Positions 1 to 12,420 of a DNA stretch of 64,000 nucleotides are shown here, piece by piece; within the stretch, counting starts at the first letter, position 1; each line of letters begins with the position of its first letter. Source of the stretch: Hofstenia miamia (lineage: Eukaryota; Xenacoelomorpha; Acoela; Hofsteniidae); contig CABFPE010000245.1 of NCBI GenBank assembly GCA_900660155.1, forward strand, positions 274,967-338,966, given 5' to 3'. Below the pieces are notes generated by a model that was not told the origin of the DNA, did not search any database, and was given only the letters and a program-made list of their open reading frames with translations. Both the position numbers and the translations under genes were made by a program.

Positions 1-662
1 GGGTATGGCTGTAGTTTTTTTACTGCCTTGCTGTAAAAGCCTGAATTTCGAAAAAACGCCCTTTTTCTTATCAAAATCAATAGAAAAGTGTAAAAAGTTA
101 TTGAAAACTGATCATTTTGAAAAAGCTGCATATATACAACCCTGCTTATCTTTACTACTAAGGTCAAAGGTAGTATTCAATCGACGCTTAATGGTGAGTG
201 TTGATACATTCTTCACTACCACACCTAGATTTGCTTTGACTTCAGAAGATGAAGAGAATGTCAGTCTGAGGGGTTGTCACTTTTGGTCTTCCAGACCGCT
301 TGTTAGAGGAAAGATTTTTGCAGTTGCTGATAGCAAATGACACTTCTGGATACCGTAGATACTGACATGCCCATTCTTACAGCTATAACGTGATAATTGT
401 ACCCCTCCGCGTGCAAGATATGAATTTGAGCACGCTTTGTTGGTGAAATTTCACTACCACTGACCATATTTCAAACTATAATGCTTTTTCAGTGACAATG
501 TATTGTGTGTAAATCTAAAGTTGTGTTAATTTGATTGGCTAAATGAATCTGTTGTGAATTCTAAGAAATTGGGAATTCCAAGAATTTTACGAAGCTTCCA
601 GGAAATAGCATAAAACACGCTTTAGACAGGTTAATGTTCCCAAACTTTTGGCCAGGACTGTA
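1..662 (-). mobile_element. Tc1-like DNA transposon, partial, runs off the left edge
   Basis: The right terminus is seen at 631-662. Read on the minus strand it begins TACAGTCCTGGCCAAAAGTT, the usual outer end of metazoan Tc1 elements, next to a TA. A transposase reading frame starts at an ATG at 467 on the minus strand (MVSGSEISPTKRAQIHILHA and onward), with a helix-turn-helix segment containing VIAVRMGMSVSTVSRS. The frame is then shifted. The next recognisable piece is the Tc1 linker RSGRPKVTTPQTD near 250-300, followed by a degraded second helix-turn-helix region (about 150-235). The catalytic DDE part would lie left of the window. The reading frame on the plus strand at 5-340 is a shadow of this transposase. 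Class is confident; the copy is clearly dead. Confidence 0.8.
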
Positions 663-1545
663 TATACAATTCACATAAATTAAATAAACAAATTTTCCAT
701 GCTCTTGGTTAAATTACTATAGTACTTATTTAATGCCGAATAATAGTACAGTCATTGTTATAGAATTTCTATCTTAGCCGTGATTTTGCTTAAGGAAGAT
801 TATTAGTTGCTTTTTAAAAGATTTAAATTTTTCAATATTTTTAATTTTTAGGTAGCGAATTTCAGGAGCGAATTGCGACATTAATGACTGATTTTTTTAA
901 AACAGTTTTCTTATGTTTAAAACATGTAAAACGTTTTCATCATTAATTCTGTTCATAAGTAAATCCCGGCATTTCATCATAAGGTTTTTGATTAGCCTGA
1001 ATAACGACATAAGGGTATTCAATATGACGAGTTGTTTTGGAAAAAGAATTGACCTAGAAATGTGATGTTTAGTTTTTGATTAAATATTTAATGCCTATTT
1101 TAATTGAATATCAAGTTTTTTATAAAGCATATCACTTAGGTTAGTAAATAAAATGTTTGCTTAATTAAGGTGACTCATAATAAAGGCATGGCAAAATTGA
1201 ATTATGGCACAAGGTGTTAATTGCCAAACTACGGGTGTCCTACTTTTTATAACTATAGCTTAACTATAAAATTGATATGAGATTTGAATTTTTACTTTGA
1301 GTCAATCGCTACTCCTAGGTACTTGAAATTGTTTACAATAGGAACATTAATATTACTTATTTTCAAAGTCACTGCAGAAACATCGTAATTATTTTTATTG
1401 GGCTGTAAAATACAAAATTCTCTTTTTGTTTCATTAATATTCAACTTATGCTTGCACAAATGTTTGGACAGTTTTTACAATTTAATTCGATAGATTCCAC
1501 TGCTAGGTTCATTGATGTATTGGATTCAATTGCAATTAGTCATAG

Positions 1546-3625
1546 ATTCGAGTCGGATCCGTAATGGGTTGTAAATATTTTACGGGTTACGAGTCATTAA
1601 ATACGAGTTTATGGTTTGACATCCAAAGCATAAAAACACGGAAAAATTTTTAATTTCATCAAACAAAAAGTCAATTTTTCTTCTTCTTCATTTAGTTCGG
1701 TATTCTTTGCGATGAGTAGAACATCTTGTTAAAAAGCAGGGATGTTGCACCTCAAAAACAGCACCTTTTCCTCAATATCATTAGATAATTTTGCCCGCTG
1801 TGCTGAATGTATTATTTTATGCCGACTAAACACAAGTTCTACGGCAGCTTCTGATGTCAGAATTTTCTTTAGAAAACCTTGAGATTAATTTTTCAGCTCA
1901 GCAAGTGCATACCCCATTGCAATATCCAGATAATGTTTCTCAAGAACTTCTCCAATGCCTGGAACATGCAACTTGGCCCATTTGATGTCCTTTGTGAGAT
2001 CATCATTCTTAAACCTCTCGATCTCTCTAGCTAGGAATCTGAGTAACTTGGTAATCGCGTTTTCTGCCCATTCAAGAAACTGTACTGCTATTGTCGACAC
2101 CATATCAAAACCGAGTTCCAAGTAATCTGCCGTGATTGTAACCAACGTATTGTACAAATCAGACCAATTAAAATTGTAAAATTGAGCCCTGTTGAGACAT
2201 TTAATAAGCGGCTCTAATATCACAACTGCATGTCTCAAAACTCCAACATTCTTCATTAAGAGATCCCTCTAATTTAATTTTAAATTCTTTGATGTGATCA
2301 AATCCATTGGGGATCCACAAATCTTTGTACACTACTCTTTTCCACATGCTTCACCAGAATTTCATTGGCTTTTTCAGAGGCCTGAAATTCTGCATTAATT
2401 TCTTAATAATCAAATTAGCAATATGTGCACCACATCTCAGTCCTTTAATGTCAGTGTTTGCGTTTGAAAAATCATAAATTGCACCTGACATGGGCATTGT
2501 CTGTTAAAACAGCAACAGTTGTGATATTTACATCTTTTTGCTCCTCTGTAACCTCTGCAATTTGACCTTGTAGCAACTGGATGTTAACCCACAATTTACA
2601 TAGCTTTACCAAAAAGTGGTACCGGTTTGCCAACTTCAAATAGTACAAATGTCATATGCTTATTTTTGGTTACTGTATTGATCCAACCATCGAACGCAAG
2701 GATGACACGACAACCAGCAAGGATTCTGCAACATGTTATTTCTGCTTTCTTCATATAACGATTCAATATTGTTTTTTATCGTACTTCCACAAACACTGTA
2801 GACGGTGGCCCATTTAACAGATAAATCCTCGTGATAATTCAGTGGAATGGATGTGATGAAATACAAAATAATTTTGCCAGTTTCTGATTCTGAGTGTATT
2901 TCATTGGTTTCTTTGGTTGGAAAAACGAAGTAATATTCGGCTCCTCCTCTGTGGATTCTCCACTTCTTTTTCTTGTAAATATGGTGAATGCTTCAGCATG
3001 CTTCTTCTTTTAATGTTCCAATAGAGTCTTATAACCAGTCTCCTGCGGGTGGAATTTGTACACCATTGAACATAATTTGCAAGATGCTTTCTGCCGTGAA
3101 ATGTCCAGGTGAAATAACAAAGTGTACTTAGTCGTAATCTCCATTACAATAACTGAAATTATAACTGACCAATGAGCGCAAACCATTTAAAAATGTTATA
3201 AGTAAAATGAATATTGTGTGTAGAAACAATGAATCACATTGCTGCAACACATCAACCTAATTAAAAATATGCAGCAGCATCGAATTATGTTAAGTAAAAA
3301 TATAGAGGGAATATAGACTATAAAACAAATGTTAAAGAAAAATAAAATTATTATTTTCAATTCACTGTATTAGTGTTAATCAATCAAAAAAAGGAAATGT
3401 ATTACAATGATGTGATGTTGTAATTAACATTGTGTTCAGGAAAATACGTGTAAAAATAGAAAATTATCAGGTTATTTTTTCTTTCGTGTTGTGTTATTAC
3501 TGCAGTTTATTAATGCGGCAATAGTTTGTAAGATAATGTTACGCCTTGCAACAATACGAACTAAACTTTAACCTGTTACGGATTCAAATAAGAAACAGGT
3601 TACGGGTTAAGGAGTCCGGCTCGAG
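1546..3625 (-). mobile_element. hAT-superfamily DNA transposon (ZBED-like transposase), decayed, nested in a LINE
   Basis: On the minus strand a reading frame opens at 3144 with a BED-type zinc finger (CKLCSMVYKFH, then TLLEH, then KHAEAF). One in-frame stop lies inside the finger where a leucine codon is expected. Fragments of the transposase follow (AGCRVILAFDGWIN near 2700), then a long open stretch at 1885-2256, and finally the hAT dimerisation tail EAAVELVFSRHKIIHS ... LSNDIEEKVLFLRC, ending at a stop at 1729-1731. Frames change several times. Imperfect inverted ends are visible: TTCGAGTCGGATCC at the left and CTCGAGCCGGACTCC read inward from the right. The flanks carry related 8-mers (AGTCATAG and GGTTATAG, 6/8). 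Removing the element with one 8-mer restores the LINE frame, which supports the boundaries. Confidence 0.8.
1729..3144 (-). pseudogene. hAT transposase pseudogene (BED finger to hAT C-terminal dimerisation domain)
   Basis: Coding remnant of the transposon above, of roughly the usual hAT transposase extent for a shortened copy (about 470 codons). Seen directly: the BED finger cysteines at the N-terminus (3050-3144), an undisturbed 123-codon block at 1885-2256, and the C-terminal SEAAVELVFSRHKII block at 1790-1850. That block is the most conserved part of hAT transposases and mediates dimerisation. Known of the family: cut-and-paste transposases with 8-bp target duplications. Several stops and frame shifts separate the blocks, so no functional protein is expected. 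Confidence 0.75.
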
Positions 3626-4549
3626 GTTATAGAAGCAATGTCATTTACATAAATAGTAAAATCAAGAGCACCTATAATCGTTCTTTGAGGCAGCCCATTG
3701 TAAACCGGTAACCATTTTGAAAAATTATTTAATTTAACTTTCTGGAATCTTTGATTGTGATAACTAGTTGTTAATTGCTTACTACTACAAGAAATTCCTA
3801 AGTGAGATAATTTTTCAATTATGATTAATAGAATCAAAAGCCTTTGAGAGATCCAAGCAGGCCATAGCTACAAAGTTATTAGAATCGGGTAAAGTTTTCC
3901 TTTTTTAAGTAGCATATAATAATGCACTAGTTGTTGAGAAGTTTTTGCGAAATACAAATTATGTGTTTGATAATATATTAAAACATTTGAATGTCGAATA
4001 TTTTACTTATTGGAGAAGCAATTGAAATTGGCAACTGATGGATCGTTTTTCTTAAAAATAGGAGTAATGTGAACAAGTTTCAGGTTATCTGGGAAGAAAT
4101 TTAACGATAAAATTCAAGGAATTTACAATGATGTCTGCAGTTATTTTAAGTGCCCATGAGGAAGTGCTTGATTTGTTGGTTTTAAGCTAATTGATTGATT
4201 AATTAATTTCATAACTGTTTGAGAAGCGGGAAGAAAATTCGTTGTAAAAAATTTGCGGGAAGCGTTTTCGTATTTAATTATGGGGCCATTGTATTTTCCT
4301 AGGTTAATAAAAGTCCTGTTTATTACACTAGATATTTCTAAATGTCAGAAAGATTGTTTCCATTCTAATCTTCTATCACATTAATCGAGTTTGATAAATC
4401 GCTTACAAATAGTTCCAATTATATTTGGAAGACGTGAGTATTTATTTTTAATGAATTCATGGAATACCTTATGATGTTCTCTATTCGAAGCACTTTTACT
4501 CTATTTTTACGAGTCAAAATACTTGCTCGTTTGAGAATTCATAAAATAT

Positions 4550-5350
4550 TTATAAGCTTTTTTCTTTTCGCATGATAATACTTATCATATAAATACTGAA
4601 AAGAACGCAATTATATCTGCGAAATTCTTACAAAAAGATTTTGAATCTCTAATCAATTATTTCCCTCTTAATAAATTAAAAATTAACGGAGATAAAATTC
4701 TGTGTATATAATTTCATCCCAGTGACCTTACCGAACTTCTGAAAAGATTACTTTAAAAATTAATCATACTTCTGTACAACAAACCAATTGCGTAAAATAT
4801 TTAAGAGTTTAATTAGATAAGCATCTAACGTATTACCAATTTTTTAATTCTAAAATTCGAGAGATGGGCAATGGAGAAATAAAGGGAAAATTTACCACAA
4901 ACAATGAATAAATGCGTTTATCCTTAATCATTTTCAATAATGCAGTTTTCTATTATATAATCTAACAGCAAAACAAAAGATTTCACTTAGGAAAATGTAC
5001 ATTTGGACTTTACAAACTTAAAATGGCATCCCAAAGCATTAAAATTGATTATGACATTCTTTCCCCTATATATGCTATTGATTTTCAATCGTTATGTATA
5101 ATATATATAGAAATACTATCATAAACGGGATTCATTAAAATTTTTAAGCAACTATATTATTTCTAGTAAATGAACTAAAAAGTTACATAACATATTTGCA
5201 AATTCATTTACTATTAACACAAAGAAGTGGAACGATCTAGGTCAATCTTTATATTTCACCAGATTAAAAAAATTTAAGAAAACTAAGAAAATTACTATTC
5301 AAAATTCACTCAGGGAAGTAAATATCACAGAAAATTTAGTTTGCAAATAA
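4550..5350 (+). mobile_element. LINE 3' fragment (reverse transcriptase C-terminal part)
   Basis: The plus strand carries a weak remnant of the YADD motif (SHDNTYHINTEKNA, near 4572), followed by KFLQKDFESLINYFPLNKLK and INGDK at 4630-4695. This is the stretch that follows YADD in CR1/L2/Jockey reverse transcriptases. The usual C-terminal WNDLGQSLYFTRLKKFKK block lies near 5230-5290. Stops interrupt it. It points the opposite way from the LINE at 770-4330 and could be a separate copy of the same family. A weak continuation (AECDIVHIFLNCGPLF near 5720-5775) may belong to it or to another remnant. Confidence 0.55.
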
Positions 5351-5351
5351 T

Positions 5352-6192
5352 TTATCATTATTTTGTAAATATTTATATTTATTGTAGTTTATAGATTTAT
5401 TATGTACTAACAAAAAAATAAATTGCCTCTGACCCTTTCCGCGCATAAATGGTATGCAAGTGTCAGTTATGCAAAGTTTATTAGAAGCAATATTGCTTGT
5501 ATTGGATTTTATATTCGATTTAATCATGACTTTCTTTTAAGGACAAAATCTGTGAAGATAAGACTATAAAATATTTGAAAATGTTTCCAGCATTTCATTT
5601 AAATTTGCTGCAGGTAATACAGGAAACCAATTTTCTGATGGGAGGAGAATATGATATTATTAATATTTTCAATAATGCAAGGTACAATTAGATCAATACA
5701 CTTTACACGAGACTTAGAATGAGCAGAGTGTGATATTGTTCATATTTTCTTAAATTGTGGGCCTTTATTTAGGAGTGACAAATGTTCACGAAGGAATCAT
5801 CATTTATAAAAAAGCAAGATGCAATGGAATTTTCAAGAAAATCTCAACTGTTCTGGAAATGTGCACTGAGTGATTACTGCAAGTTGCAACGATGTTCACT
5901 ATTTTGAAACTTCAAACACTTGAAAATCCTTCAAATATTACTTTAAAACAGTATGTAATTTTGTTTTTGAGTGCTAATGTGCAAAATTTCTTGTTTTTTC
6001 GTCAAACTGTTAGTACTAAGAAAAAGTTTTATGCGTCAAACTTTGTCTCCTTCTAATCATGACAAATGATCAAGAATTCAAAGCAAATATATTTCCTACA
6101 CAAATACTAATTGATAAAAATCCTGTATAAACAATGAATACAAACATTGAATTAGTTACACTAAACATGGAAATTGAAGGAAAATTAGCTCA
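5352..6192. other. Intergenic stretch
   Basis: AT-rich sequence between the LINE fragment and the 3' end of the APMAP-like gene. Apart from the weak LINE-like remnant near 5690-5800, I see nothing. No canonical poly(A) signal for the APMAP-like gene is obvious within 200 bases of its stop. Confidence 0.5.
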
Positions 6193-9100
6193 TCATTTTG
6201 GGATAGGTACGACAATGTGTTGGTGAGAGTAGGCTCCGAGATATAATTTATCGTTATACTCAGCTGCTTGAGATAAATATGAAATAGTTCCTGAAGGATC
6301 GTGGTGAGAGGTATTCACGAGACCAGTTTCTGTGATGTGAACTACCAATCCATAAGGACTGCCTACTGTTTGATGGAATTCGTCAAGAGAAATCAAATAA
6401 TCATCCATCTAAAACAATAATTTGAGAAACAAAAATAAATGCTTAATAATAAAAATTTCATAAATTATTTATGAGCAATTATTATAAACAGTTGAAATTC
6501 TAAATTTTTTAATGTAAATAGTGGGTTGTAAAGAATTTGGACATGATATTGAAATCTACAGAATACTTCTATTGATTTTAGGAGAAATCATGTTGCTGGA
6601 TTGTGTAAGCAGCAATTACACACGCTTAAAACAAGCTATTGCCTCCCAATATTAATTCAAAATAATTTATTTAATAAAATAAATGTATATTTCATTAGTA
6701 CGTATAAAACTTTAAATTGGGAATCACTGAGCAAGTTCGTTGCTTTCAACGAAATACGAGGCGGGCCAAGGGGGAGAAATTTTAAGAAATTTGGGTTAAA
6801 AAAATTAATTGTAACTTAGAAAATTGCAACACTTGAAACAATATTTGAGGTGCATGACGGGGTCGAGCAGGCTGGGTCTGAAAAAGAGATGGAAGTGGTA
6901 TTCCCTATTGGCGGCCCTGACGCATAAACGTTGACAAAATTATAAGTCTTTCGTATATTGCATTATAGGGTATAAGACGTATGAGAAAAATGATACGAAA
7001 CTAAATGATTTCATATACAATCAGGGACAAGAAATTCATAAAAAGAATTACCCATTTCAAAAGCTTCCGAATAAATGGAAAACGATAAAGGATATCGAAA
7101 TTTTTGATGCCCGGCGATCGAGTGTAAGGAAAAGTCACCCAATACCCAGTATTACGAGATTTGGCTCGGCGAACTGAATCAGGGAAACCTGGTAAGTTAG
7201 AAATGAACACACGTGTTTGTCCACTGGCGATGTTGTACCTGAAATAAATCGAATAGATGCACGCAATATTTAAATAGAAAAAACAATGTTATCAACACTC
7301 CATTGTCAAGGGTACTGATCAAAGATAATAACGACAGTTGAGAAAATTTTTCGTGGGAGATTTCTTTAACTGCAAACTGTAATTAACAATATTTTGTAAA
7401 AGAGTCCCACTTTATGAACAAATTTTTTCTAAATGAAACGACAAATTACTTTACAAAAGATGAATTTTCGATGCGATAATAAGTGTGTTCAACTAAAGGA
7501 AATTCTACATAACTTTATCATTCATTCTAGTTGAGAAACGACTTGTTTCAAGATGGTATATTTTCAGTGGAAAGATTGTGCTAGAAGGAATGTCATATTT
7601 GATTATGCATAACCTTAATCTATAGTGTCTTGCGATAATTCAATATGTTCATGTAAAAATATTGATATTAACTTTAAATAATTGTTTGAAAACGTGAAGA
7701 ACGGTTTGACTTTTTAAAATTATATTAGCATTTTAAGGTTGATTTAGAATTCAAGGAATCAAAATATCTAATGTTTTGTTCAAATTGAGAAGTGATACAA
7801 TAATATACGTGACATAATTAAAAAAAAGATATTTATCTGTAAACAGTTATTTAAAAAATTTTGAATGTGATTTAAGACGGAATCATACATACTTAGTAAG
7901 TTGGGCTTTAGCGAATTCGGCGATGATGAGACATTTTTCATCTGTTGACACCTCGATTCCTATTGGAGAACAGAGATCACTGAGAATTTCAACAGTGGTT
8001 TTCTCTTCGATATCATAAGAAAACAATCTAAGAAACAAAAGTTCAGCTAAATATTCCCACACTTTTCAAAACTGCAGTCTTACTCAGTCGAGGAGTACCA
8101 AAGCATGTGCGGCTTGCTAACAAAATTTGATCGATTGCTTAAGCACTAGAGCGGGCTTCGATTTTATGCTGGTACATGAAGGAACCTTTCTCATCATCAC
8201 GAATTCCCAGTAGAACTTCGAGCATCACGCTCAAATGAGAACAAGCAAGCTGTGGTGGCCCGATTCAGAACTCCACGGCATAACCCAATACCCCGTGCAA
8301 GTTCCGAAATAAACTTGTTGATTAGTCAAATCCTTGAGTCAGGATTCAAGACCTACAACCCGAAAGAACTTAATCTCTTAAATCCTTGACAATCAGAAAG
8401 TTCCAGAAAAAAATTTGTCGCAGAAGCAACACCATCGAAAAGGTCATTCTCAGGTTCAAGCAACGCCCTCACACCTGCCTTCAGCAAAATGGCCATGATG
8501 TTGAACTACTTACGATTTGCTACTTGAATTAAGCTGACTTAAACTTATGCCTGTTTTCTTAACTCTTTACGCTCTCTTTCATAACTTAAGCAAAAGCAAA
8601 TATTGTAAGGTGAATGTTAAGATAATAGACTACTATAAGAAATATGTGGGAAAAAAATTTTTTTGGAATCACTTATAAAATTTGCCGCATCTCATGAACA
8701 CAATTTAATACAGTAAAATTAATATATAACTTGTCACCAGCAGCGAAAATTTTTCGGAAAATCAATGCTGTGTAAAGATGGAAAAGACAAGCGAATACAA
8801 CCGCAACAAGGTATACATGTAGACAAGATAATAAATGGAAAGCAATAAAAATAAAATTTCTAAACATTTCAAGCACAATTTGATTCTAGGTAACATTCAC
8901 ATGCCATTACATAAAGAAAATCCAAATCGCTTACTTGCCCGTGCACTCCAATTCAAGGAAATTATGATCGTACTGCTCTTGATGATATGATGAAGTTGTT
9001 GATGTGAAGTAGATTTTATTGCCAAATACTGCGAGATCGTTAAAGAATTTGCTTTCCTGAGGTTTTGATAAAAATTCAAATTTGTCTAAAGAAAGTTTTC

Positions 9101-10331
9101 AAATAAATTGCGACGTTTGAAGGACACAAAAAACTCAGAAGTATGATTCAAATTGAGAAGTAGGAGCGAGTAACCAAAAATTTGTTTGAATCTTGTGATA
9201 GAAATATAAATGAATCGCTCTCTTTATCTATCCCGAATGCATTTCATTTTAATTACGCTAAATCAAACATCAGATTTTGTAATTCCTGATTGATTTATAT
9301 TAATCCTTTTGAGAAACAATCATTCAAGATTCGAATTGTTTGCATAAATTTATTCAAAAGAACACATCATCACAATGATGAAAAATTGATCGAAGACCTA
9401 AAATTGTGTTTTGAAAAACGTTCCCCAGTTTGTAAGTACTTCTCTTAATTGTGAATTGTTTTCCTATGAACTAAACACTTTCAGAACTGCATAATCACTA
9501 ATGTGAAAATTTTGGACTAAATTCGATATTACCTAATTTTGTAAATTTTGAATTACCGTGACAATATAATTACACTCAAATTGCAATAAAAATCGAAAAC
9601 TCGTAATATTTAGGTCCAAATATGTGTTTAAGAGTGCAGATTAATAAAACTTCAAGGCATACCATCTGCTAAATTTATTTGGAACAATCCTAAATAGCTG
9701 TCTACAACGTAAACGATGCGGTCACGAACTCGAAGGCCTAAAGGAAACCCACAAATCTTAGCCTCCTCTTCTGTGTCATCTGCACAGGGATCGTAGAGAG
9801 TGTGGACTTCACCATTTGAAGGCAACCGTACTACTTTTCTACTGGATAAAGATGCAATCATGTCATCTAAATATAGGAGTTGATTTGTATAGAAAATTAG
9901 AAAACAGGCAAAGAAAACAGTACAAGGTAATTGATTATAAAATAAGTGAAGTGCCTTCCAATGAATTGCTTGGCATAGTTACCTAATTTCTAATTTATTA
10001 ACATTATGCAGAGAAGTGTTTTGCATTAAAACAAACACATTAAGGAAATACCATTCGCCCAATCAAATCGTAGCACAGTGGAGTTCGTATCTGTGAAAAA
10101 CAACTGCTTTTCTTTTAGTAAGTAGTTATTGGGCTTCAAAACTCCCGTATATGCACGCGGTTGCTCCAATCTAAAGCATGTTATTCAAAATTTGGATTTT
10201 AAACACTTTAGTAAATATTGAAAATGAGCTCACGTGAGTGTCGGTGAGAGAAGAAAAAATCCATGGGTAAGACACAAAATAAAAAACGCTAAGAGAATTA
10301 GAAAGACATGTCTAAAAAGTACGAAGGTCAT
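6193..10331 (-). CDS. APMAP: APMAP-like / strictosidine synthase-like six-bladed beta-propeller protein, 7 exons, 369 aa
   Basis: Coding exons on the minus strand, in order: 10331-10234, 10170-10052, 9866-9663, 9085-8935, 8027-7893, 7238-7052, 6408-6193. Each is bounded by AG/GT, all phases agree, and the sum is 1110 bp with one stop. Residues 1-33 form a short cytoplasmic tail plus a hydrophobic signal anchor (VFLILLAFFILCL), as in the type II membrane protein APMAP. Then follow GVLKPNN (about 41), CGFPLGLRV (about 110), VDSYLGLFQIN (about 126), FFNDLAV (about 154), SPIGIEVSTDEKCLIIAE (about 213), NLPGFPDSVRR (about 250) and the tail GTISYLSQAAEYNDKLYLGA. All align in order with vertebrate APMAP. 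Family knowledge: a membrane-anchored propeller with lactonase/arylesterase-like activity reported for APMAP. The substrate here is unknown. Potential N-glycosylation sites include NST and NTS. I see no break in the coding exons. Intron 5 holds one of two identical 372-bp segments. Confidence 0.9.
8109..8480. repeat. 372-bp segment, identical to 10762-11133 (copy 1, in APMAP-like intron 5)
   Basis: By eye this block matches 10762-11133 base for base, from GCGGCTTGCTAAC to CTCACACCTGCCT. It is visibly more GC-rich than the surrounding intron. On the minus strand a stretch reads like decayed coding sequence (AGVRALLEPENDLFDG, then a later ELARGIGLCRGVLNRATT block) with stops in both copies. Upstream of the block, this copy alone adds MAILLK in the same frame. 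No terminal inverted repeats, poly(A) tail or target duplication are evident. I do not recognise the family. Confidence 0.85.
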
Positions 10332-12064
10332 TTGTATAAAAAATATAACTATACTTTAACACATAACAAAGAGTTCTTCCAAAAACGTTCAATGCTCGCC
10401 TAAATGGTCCTTTGTCTTTGACAACTTCTACTGAGACGATTTTGGAACGAACCATTTTAAAAATTGACTAAAACATACCAGTAGGTAAAGTTAAAGCAAA
10501 ACTACTGTAAAAAGAACATAGATAAATCTACAACTTAATCATATATAAGCTCAGTAAAGATTGGTTTGGAATTCAATATATCAGAAACGCAAAATATTGT
10601 TATCGGAAATTGCATAAAAGTATCGTGTTTAGGCATCAGTTTTTCAAAAATGATCTGTAGGGGTTAGGTTTACAATATTACATTTTAAATCTGATGAGAT
10701 ATTTACGCCCAAATCACTGACTGATTCAACTATTTGATTACTTTATGTCAAATGTTTTGAAGCGGCTTGCTAACAAAATTTGATCGATTGCTTAAGCACT
10801 AGAGCGGGCTTCGATTTTATGCTGGTACATGAAGGAACCTTTCTCATCATCACGAATTCCCAGTAGAACTTCGAGCATCACGCTCAAATGAGAACAAGCA
10901 AGCTGTGGTGGCCCGATTCAGAACTCCACGGCATAACCCAATACCCCGTGCAAGTTCCGAAATAAACTTGTTGATTAGTCAAATCCTTGAGTCAGGATTC
11001 AAGACCTACAACCCGAAAGAACTTAATCTCTTAAATCCTTGACAATCAGAAAGTTCCAGAAAAAAATTTGTCGCAGAAGCAACACCATCGAAAAGGTCAT
11101 TCTCAGGTTCAAGCAACGCCCTCACACCTGCCTAACAAGACAAGAGTGTCATCTTTCAATTCTAATTGCTATTTAACTAAATTTCGTTTAATGAATATAC
11201 GTTAATTTTAAGCTGCACTACTGGTCATTAGCATTGAACCACACTAACAATTTCAATAAAGTGATGAATTTTGTAGTTTTTTAAGTATCTATTGCTATAT
11301 GATGCAATTTGAAGAGCAATACAAGCTTATTATGTATATTAATACACAATTAAAGTTTCTCAAAATTCATAATAAATTCTTAACAACAAAGTCATTACCA
11401 TTTCACTGGCTATACATTTTTTTTAAACTTTGGGGTGGCTAAATAATTATTGTGGTAGTGGCATTTCAGAAGTACAATGCTATTAATAAAAAATATTAAT
11501 GTCCCATTAAATTCGTACTAACTCTGTCCATTCATTTTAAATTGCTAAGTAGAAAGCTGGCTACACGACTGGGGGGAGATAACAAAAAGGAAGCATGATG
11601 GAATATTTTCAAATCTATTTTCCATACAAAAATGGTATAAAAATATCACATAAATGTACGCAATAAGTATTAAACTATATTTCTATCCATTACAGTAAAT
11701 GAATAAGTAGATAAATCCATTAGCAACTTTCCTTTTAGAAGAATTTAATTGAAAAAGGAAATTTGAAAAACAACAAAGCAATTAAATTTCATTTGCTAAG
11801 ATAAACTGTCCACATGACATGTAAATTCTCTATTAATATAACCTCACTGAGAACTTGGAAAACTGAATTGTTTAAGGAAATTATTTAGGAAAAGTGTGTA
11901 AGTGAGTAGACGTCATACAAAAGTGTATTTCTATCCAAACCCTAAATCACCCAACAAAATTTAGAACTATGCATGTGATAAAACAGAAAACTTCATGCCT
12001 TATATTAATATTCTTATACTGAAAGTAAATGACGTTTGACGAAAACGGTTAAACCTTTTAAACC
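10332..12064. other. Upstream and intergenic region of the APMAP-like gene
   Basis: Contains the 372-bp repeat copy 2. I see no clear TATA box, tRNA or further coding exon. The rest is plain AT-rich sequence. Confidence 0.4.
10762..11133. repeat. 372-bp segment, identical to 8109-8480 (copy 2, upstream of the APMAP-like gene)
   Basis: Direct duplicate of the intronic copy, starting 431 bp upstream of the APMAP-like start codon and in the same orientation. Read on the minus strand it is preceded by a pyrimidine-rich tract ending TTAG just before GCAGGTGTG, which looks like a splice acceptor. Copy 1 instead has ATGGCCATTTTGCTGAAG at the same place. The pair may be a transposed element, a segmental copy, or an exon and a copy of it. 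The sequence alone does not decide. Confidence 0.85.
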
Positions 12065-12420
12065 AGTGATTCTCAAACATTTATACCCATGTACCCTTTT
12101 CCTCATAAATTTTTAGCTGCCCCCCCCCCCCCCGCAAAAAAATCACGAATAAAGTAATATTAATGATATAGTATTATGATTTATTTTCAAAGAAAACTAA
12201 ACTAATACCAATGAATTATTTAACAATAAAATTTCGTGGAACATTTATGTACATCAGATATAAAAAATAGAACAACTACGGGATATTTTTACTTTTAGTA
12301 TTTTAAAATAGTGCAAATTCCATTCTCAGTAATGTTCTGAATGAGAATTGCCATATGGACCAACATAATGTCACCCTGGACCCTAATTCCCCCAGCTTAA
12401 ACAAATGATTGTATTGTTTT
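12065..12420. mobile_element. Possible hAT terminal fragment
   Basis: Begins CAGTGATTCTCAAAC, very close to the CAGTGGTTCTCAAAC ends of many metazoan hAT elements. It is followed by GTACCC-type sequence and a poly(C) run at 12121-12133. No matching inverted end (GTTTGAGAATCACTG) was found downstream and no transposase is seen, so this is at best one end of an old copy. Confidence 0.35.

Larger units (their letters stand above)
770..4330 (-). mobile_element. Degenerate LINE (Jockey/CR1/L2-type reverse transcriptase), interrupted by a hAT insertion
   Basis: Reading the minus strand downwards from about 4330, several reverse-transcriptase signatures occur in order: a PDNLKLVHITPIFKKND block near 4060-4110, ACLDLSKAFDSINH near 3825-3870 (canonical LDLSKAFD), and GLPQRTIIGALDFTIYVND near 3640-3690 (canonical GVPQGSILGPLLF). 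The element is interrupted there by the hAT transposon at 1546-3625. It resumes with HKLNINETKREFCILQP near 1390-1450, FKYLGVAIDSK near 1300-1335, and a C-terminal tail ending in KFKSFKKQL near 790. The frame changes several times and contains stops, so it is a 5'-truncated dead copy. Exact ends are uncertain. It is not assigned to a clade because no clean domain survives. Confidence 0.65.

Noticed and set aside
5-340. 111-codon plus-strand reading frame
   Set aside because: It is the opposite strand of a decayed Tc1 transposase (RSGRPKVTTPQTD on minus).
8109-8480. 372-bp repeat as a tRNA-derived SINE
   Set aside because: No A/B box pair and no 3' tail or target duplication seen.
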